Shown here in pieces: positions 60,359 through 64,000 of a stretch of 64,000 nucleotides of DNA. The stretch comes from Eulemur rufifrons. Its lineage: Eukaryota; Chordata; Mammalia; Primates; Lemuridae. The notes beneath the pieces are model-generated. The model was not told the DNA's origin. It ran no database searches and worked only from the letters and a program-made list of their open reading frames with translations. The translations under genes were made by a program, and so were the position numbers. The DNA is taken from NCBI RefSeq assembly GCF_041146395.1, contig NC_091006.1, forward strand, positions 8,190,001 through 8,254,000, given 5' to 3'. Position 1 is the stretch's first letter, and each line of letters begins with the position of its first letter.

Positions 60359-62740
60359 GTATTTTTTGTTGGTAACTCAGATTTAGTGATTATCATTAGA
60401 CCAAATATTAAATTTACTTATCAAAAATCACACATTATTTTGTCTTTGGCTGAGTTTATATTTTCATAACTTTTATGTCAAATCTTGACACCTCAAGAAC
60501 ATGAAAATGTCCAGTAAAACCCAGGCAAAAGACATATGTATGCTGACAATTGAAAACATTTCTACATTGCTTTACTAAATTCACTTTTTTATTTTTTAGT
60601 ACTAACCCAGCTTATTTACCAAAGATTACTAAATTCACATGGATCATTTGGGTTTGTTTAATTTATGAGTCCTCCCTTATTTCTAAGCCAGTCTGGAACC
60701 ATGTGAGCACAAACATGTAATATGTGGACATACACAAAACATACCAAAATATATACGCTCTCTGACACACGCACACAAAGTTCTCATAGATTTCACCACA
60801 GAACTCTAGCAATGAGATGGTAACACAAACTCACCAGTCTGCAAAAGGCAGCTGGATCCAAATTTCTTCTGATGAAACTGGAACTTGTTCACACGGCAAA
60901 CTTTAGTTGCCCTGAGAAGTAACCTAATGAGGCTTGTGCATCAAAGTCTTGGGTAAAGTAATTTCCGTGGCATTTTCAGTTTTTAAAAAAACCTCTTTAC
61001 CCTTTTTTTTCCCTTCAGTTCAAAATGAGTCACTCATCATGGCCGTTAATACAATAGGAAGTGGTCCTGACCAATAAGTGCGTGACACACTGACAGGCGC
61101 CATTTTCTGTCTAAAGTCACCGCCCCCAAAGAGATCGGTGCCCATGTTGTCTAATGGCGCCAATGTCAGAGGTGGAGACAGGCAGTGGGACGCTCACATT
61201 GGGTTGGGGGAGCATAAGGAGGTCTGACTACGGGGACAAGACCTGACCACGATCAAGGACGCAGGACAAATGCCCAGGAAAAGGATGGTGTTTACTAAGT
61301 GTGGTGTTTATGAACACGGAACATTTTGAAGTTCCTCTAATTCCGTGCTGGGCTGAATGAGGGGCCCCCATGTAACTGGGAACTGTTGCCTGTGCCCTGG
61401 GAAAGTTACCTGCTATGGCAGAAGGGCTTCTGCAACTGGGAGAAAGTGAAATATCTTAATATTGGGAGATTCTGCTGGATTATCTGACTAGAGCCTAATG
61501 GGATCACACGTGTCTTTATAAGGGAGAGGCAGAGAGTGACTTGAGTCTAGAAGAGGAAGAAGGCGATGTGAGTCTGGGTCAGGGAGAAATGGCCATGTCA
61601 GGTGGGGGCTGTGAGGCAAAGATGGACTGTGGCCTCCAGAAGCGGGAAAAGGCAAAGGCTCCTCACCTCAGCAGCCCTAAGCGCCAGCCATGGCTTCTTT
61701 ACATCTAAGGAAAACAGAAGGCGCCCTTAACAAGCCAGTGTTGGAGAGAGCTGCCCTCTAGTGGACAGAGAGATCCCAGCGGCTCTCGGCCCTGAAAGTG
61801 GCCTCACCAGGCACCTCACTGGGCACCTGCCCTGGCCTTGCCCTCAAAGCAGACATTTGGGCTCTCACCCCTTGGCTGTCTTTATTGTTTTCTCAAAGTC
61901 AGTGTGGGTCTTCTACAGAGGATCCACACACAGGTCACGGGGATGGAGAAGTAGAATCCCCCCTCTGAGTCGTCTTGCTTTTATGCCTACACGTGTTGAG
62001 TGTGGTCTGGATGCTTGGGAGACCTGTCTGGAGGTTTGGGGTGGAAAGCAGGAGTGGGCCGCGAGGTGGGCCCTGGAGGAATGGGCTCTGAGAAGGCCGA
62101 CTTGGCGTGGGACAGTGTGAAGCTTGAGTAGAGATTTGGGGTGTTGGGTGTGATTTGGGGTTTTGAGGCTCTAGGGGGTCCAGTGAGGAGGGCTTTGGTT
62201 GGGGGAGCTCAGGATGGGCCTGTGGACTCCAAGTGGGGGGTCGGCCCACCTGGTAAGGGAAGAGCAACTAAGCTTTTGCAGTGAAGTAGAGGCTGACGTT
62301 CTTCCAACTTGGATAGACCTGACGATTGAGATGTGGACATGAGGGAAGGATAATTTTCTCGAAGTCACAGGTTAATGCCCTGACATAGGGGTTAGGAAGG
62401 GCCACCAGATGCACAGGCTGACTCTGTCATCAGCCAGAGCACACAGGCAAGGGGGAGAGCAGAATTCAGGGGAGTCTTGGAGGACAGAGAGCCAGGAGGG
62501 ACTGGAGGATGACAGGGTACCATGGACGCAGACTTGAGGTGAGGGCATTTAGGGGTTCAAGCCAGGAAGGATGTTTGTGCATGAGGGAGTCAGACTGGAA
62601 AACGTTCTCGAACTGTGGCCTGGGAAATGTACTAAATTCTGGAGAATTTTAAGTCGGTTTTGTTTTGTTTTGTGTGGTTCTGGGTTTTAGTGTCCACGTT
62701 CCTGCTAGGTAGATAAGGAACTTGTTTTTACAGCACACCA
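60359..62740. other. Right flank of array, no gene recognised
   Basis: Sequence unlike the rest of the window. An AT-rich part (60,359-61,020) is followed by a mixed part. A 119-codon plus frame at 61,761-62,120 shows no motif I recognise and is probably fortuitous. No exon, RNA gene or clear promoter was identified. Confidence 0.5.
61330..61690 (+). repeat. Possible ancient interspersed repeat
   Basis: The run …ctggattatctgactagagcctaat… followed by …tctttataagggagaggcagagag… and …agaagaaggcgatgtgag… resembles a common old mammalian repeat, but I cannot name it or set its ends. Confidence 0.35.
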
Positions 62741-64000
62741 TATAAATAAGAGCAAGAACAAAGACCACATATGATCCTCTCAATAGATGTAGAAAAAGTT
62801 TTTGATGAAATTCACCACTTTTTTGATAAAAACTCTTAACAAAATAGACATGGATGGATCATACCTCAAAATTGTTAAAGCCATATATGATAAATCCACA
62901 GCCAATATCATACTGAATGGGGAAAAATGGAAAGCATTCCCGCTTAAAACTGGAACCAGACAAGGTTGCCTGGTATCTCCACTTGTATTCAACATAGTGC
63001 TGGAAGTCCTTGCCACAGCAATCAGACAAGAGTGGGGAATCCAGAGTATCCAAATAGGGGAAGAAGAGGTCAAACTCTCGCTCTTTGCTGAAAATATGAT
63101 ATTATATCTAGAAAACCCCAAGGATTCAACCAAAAGACTCCTGGAATTGATTAATGAATTCAGTAAAGTCTCAGAACACAAAATCAATGGTCACACATCA
63201 GTGGTGTTCCTATATGGTAATAACAGTCAAGCCGAAAATCAAATCAAAGATGCCACACTTTTCACAATAGCATGAAAGAAAACTAAGCCTTTAGAATTAT
63301 ATTTAGTTAAGCAGGTGAGAGACATATATTGGGAGAACTGAGAAATACTGAGAAAAGTAATTGCAGAAGATGTAAACAGATGGAAAACCCTACCATGCCC
63401 ATGGATTGGCAGAATGAATATTGTTAAAATGTCCAAACTACCTAAAGTGATCTACAGATTCAATGCAATCCTTATGAAAATACTATCATCATTTTTCACA
63501 TATCTAGAAAAAATATTTCTACTCTTCATGTGGAACAAGAGAAGACCCCGTGTAACCAACACAATCTTAAGCAAAAAGACCAAATTGGGAGGCATCATTC
63601 TACCAGACTTCAAACTATACTACAAGGCTATAGTAACCAAAACAGCATGGTACTGGCACAAGAATAGAGATATAGACCTTGGTAACAGGACTGAGAACCC
63701 AAATATAAAACCATCCTCATATTGTCATCTCATCTTTGATAAAGCAGACAAAAATAGACACTGGGGAAAAGAATCTCTGTTCTACAAATGGTGCTGGGAA
63801 AATTGGATAACCACATGCAGACGATTGAAACTGGATTCCCATCTCTCACCTCTCACAAAAATCAACACATGATGGATAATGGACTTAAACCTAAGACAGG
63901 AAACCTTAAGAATTCTAGAAGAAAATGTTGGGAAAACTGTTACAGACATTGGCTTAGGCAAAGAATTCATGAAAAAGACCCCCAAAGCAGTCACAGCAGC
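62741..64000 (+). pseudogene. LINE-1 ORF2 fragment, 5'-truncated, runs off the window
   Basis: The element begins within the reverse transcriptase region (…CNCSQ-type upstream parts absent). Frame 62,802-63,275 holds [20 protein letters not shown], the conserved L1 RT block. The catalytic FADD-type motif reads FAENMILY near 63,090, so both aspartates are lost. After a stop, frame 63,414-63,872 holds the later ORF2 region with [24 protein letters not shown] and [10 protein letters not shown]. Stops and frameshifts mark it as inactive. The 3' end lies beyond 64,000. Confidence 0.92.

Noticed and set aside
61761..62120. 119-codon plus-strand ORF
   Set aside because: No recognisable motif or supporting splice signals; length is plausible by chance in GC-rich DNA.

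Overview
This window is mammalian nuclear DNA that carries almost no conventional genes. It is dense in endogenous retroviruses (ERVs) and built by large duplications. Two Alu elements carry an internal stretch (…ctatat…tttttag…) that I associate with lemuriform Alus, so the host is most likely a strepsirrhine primate (lemur). Species and chromosome cannot be read from the sequence.

Layout. (1) Positions 1-15,849 hold a large inverted repeat. Its left arm is 732-5,302 and its right arm is 11,622-15,849. The outer edge of each arm is exactly an ERV LTR of about 456-464 bp (TGTTAGG…CCTAACA/CCTAATA), and the LTRs are convergent. The left arm alone has a later Alu insertion. The 6.3 kb spacer carries a minus-strand betaretrovirus-like (class II) ERV relic with gag matrix/capsid and env pieces and no pol between them. 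(2) 15,850-17,434 is minus-strand ERV-like internal DNA leading into the right-arm LTR. (3) A solo LTR in plus orientation (LTR_A, 17,439-17,886), flanked by the 4-bp duplication GTAA, marks the left edge of a tandem array. (4) 17,887-60,358 is an array of six copies of a ~7.2 kb unit (7,230; 7,581; 7,222; 7,062; 7,222; 6,155 bp). Reading upward, each unit holds a minus-strand class I ERV gag relic, leader, tRNA-Phe-like primer binding site and LTR; a polypurine tract and LTR-upstream DNA; a 149-codon minus-strand ORF; a ~76-bp minisatellite; AT-rich DNA with a long T run; and a plus-strand LTR (LTR_B) joined to the next unit. The last copy stops before LTR_B. (5) 60,359-62,740 is apparently unique sequence. 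(6) 62,741 to the end is a 5'-truncated, decayed L1 ORF2.

The most interesting aspect is how the array was built. Every inter-unit junction is an LTR whose upstream part is LTR_B-like and whose downstream part, including the GTAA flank, is identical to LTR_A, as expected if LTR-LTR unequal recombination seeded the amplification. Odd and even copies differ in a shared way (dimeric ~14.28 kb higher-order repeat), copies 3-4 and 5-6 are near-duplicates at a constant 14,284-bp offset, and copy 6 mixes odd- and even-type variants, suggesting gene conversion. Within each unit the minus-strand LTR has a PPT on one side and a PBS on the other, i.e. internal-LTR-internal, as in tandem proviruses sharing LTRs.

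No intact viral protein-coding gene was found; all retroviral reading frames I recognise are broken. The only long intact frame kept in all six units is the 149-codon ORF, which I do not recognise.
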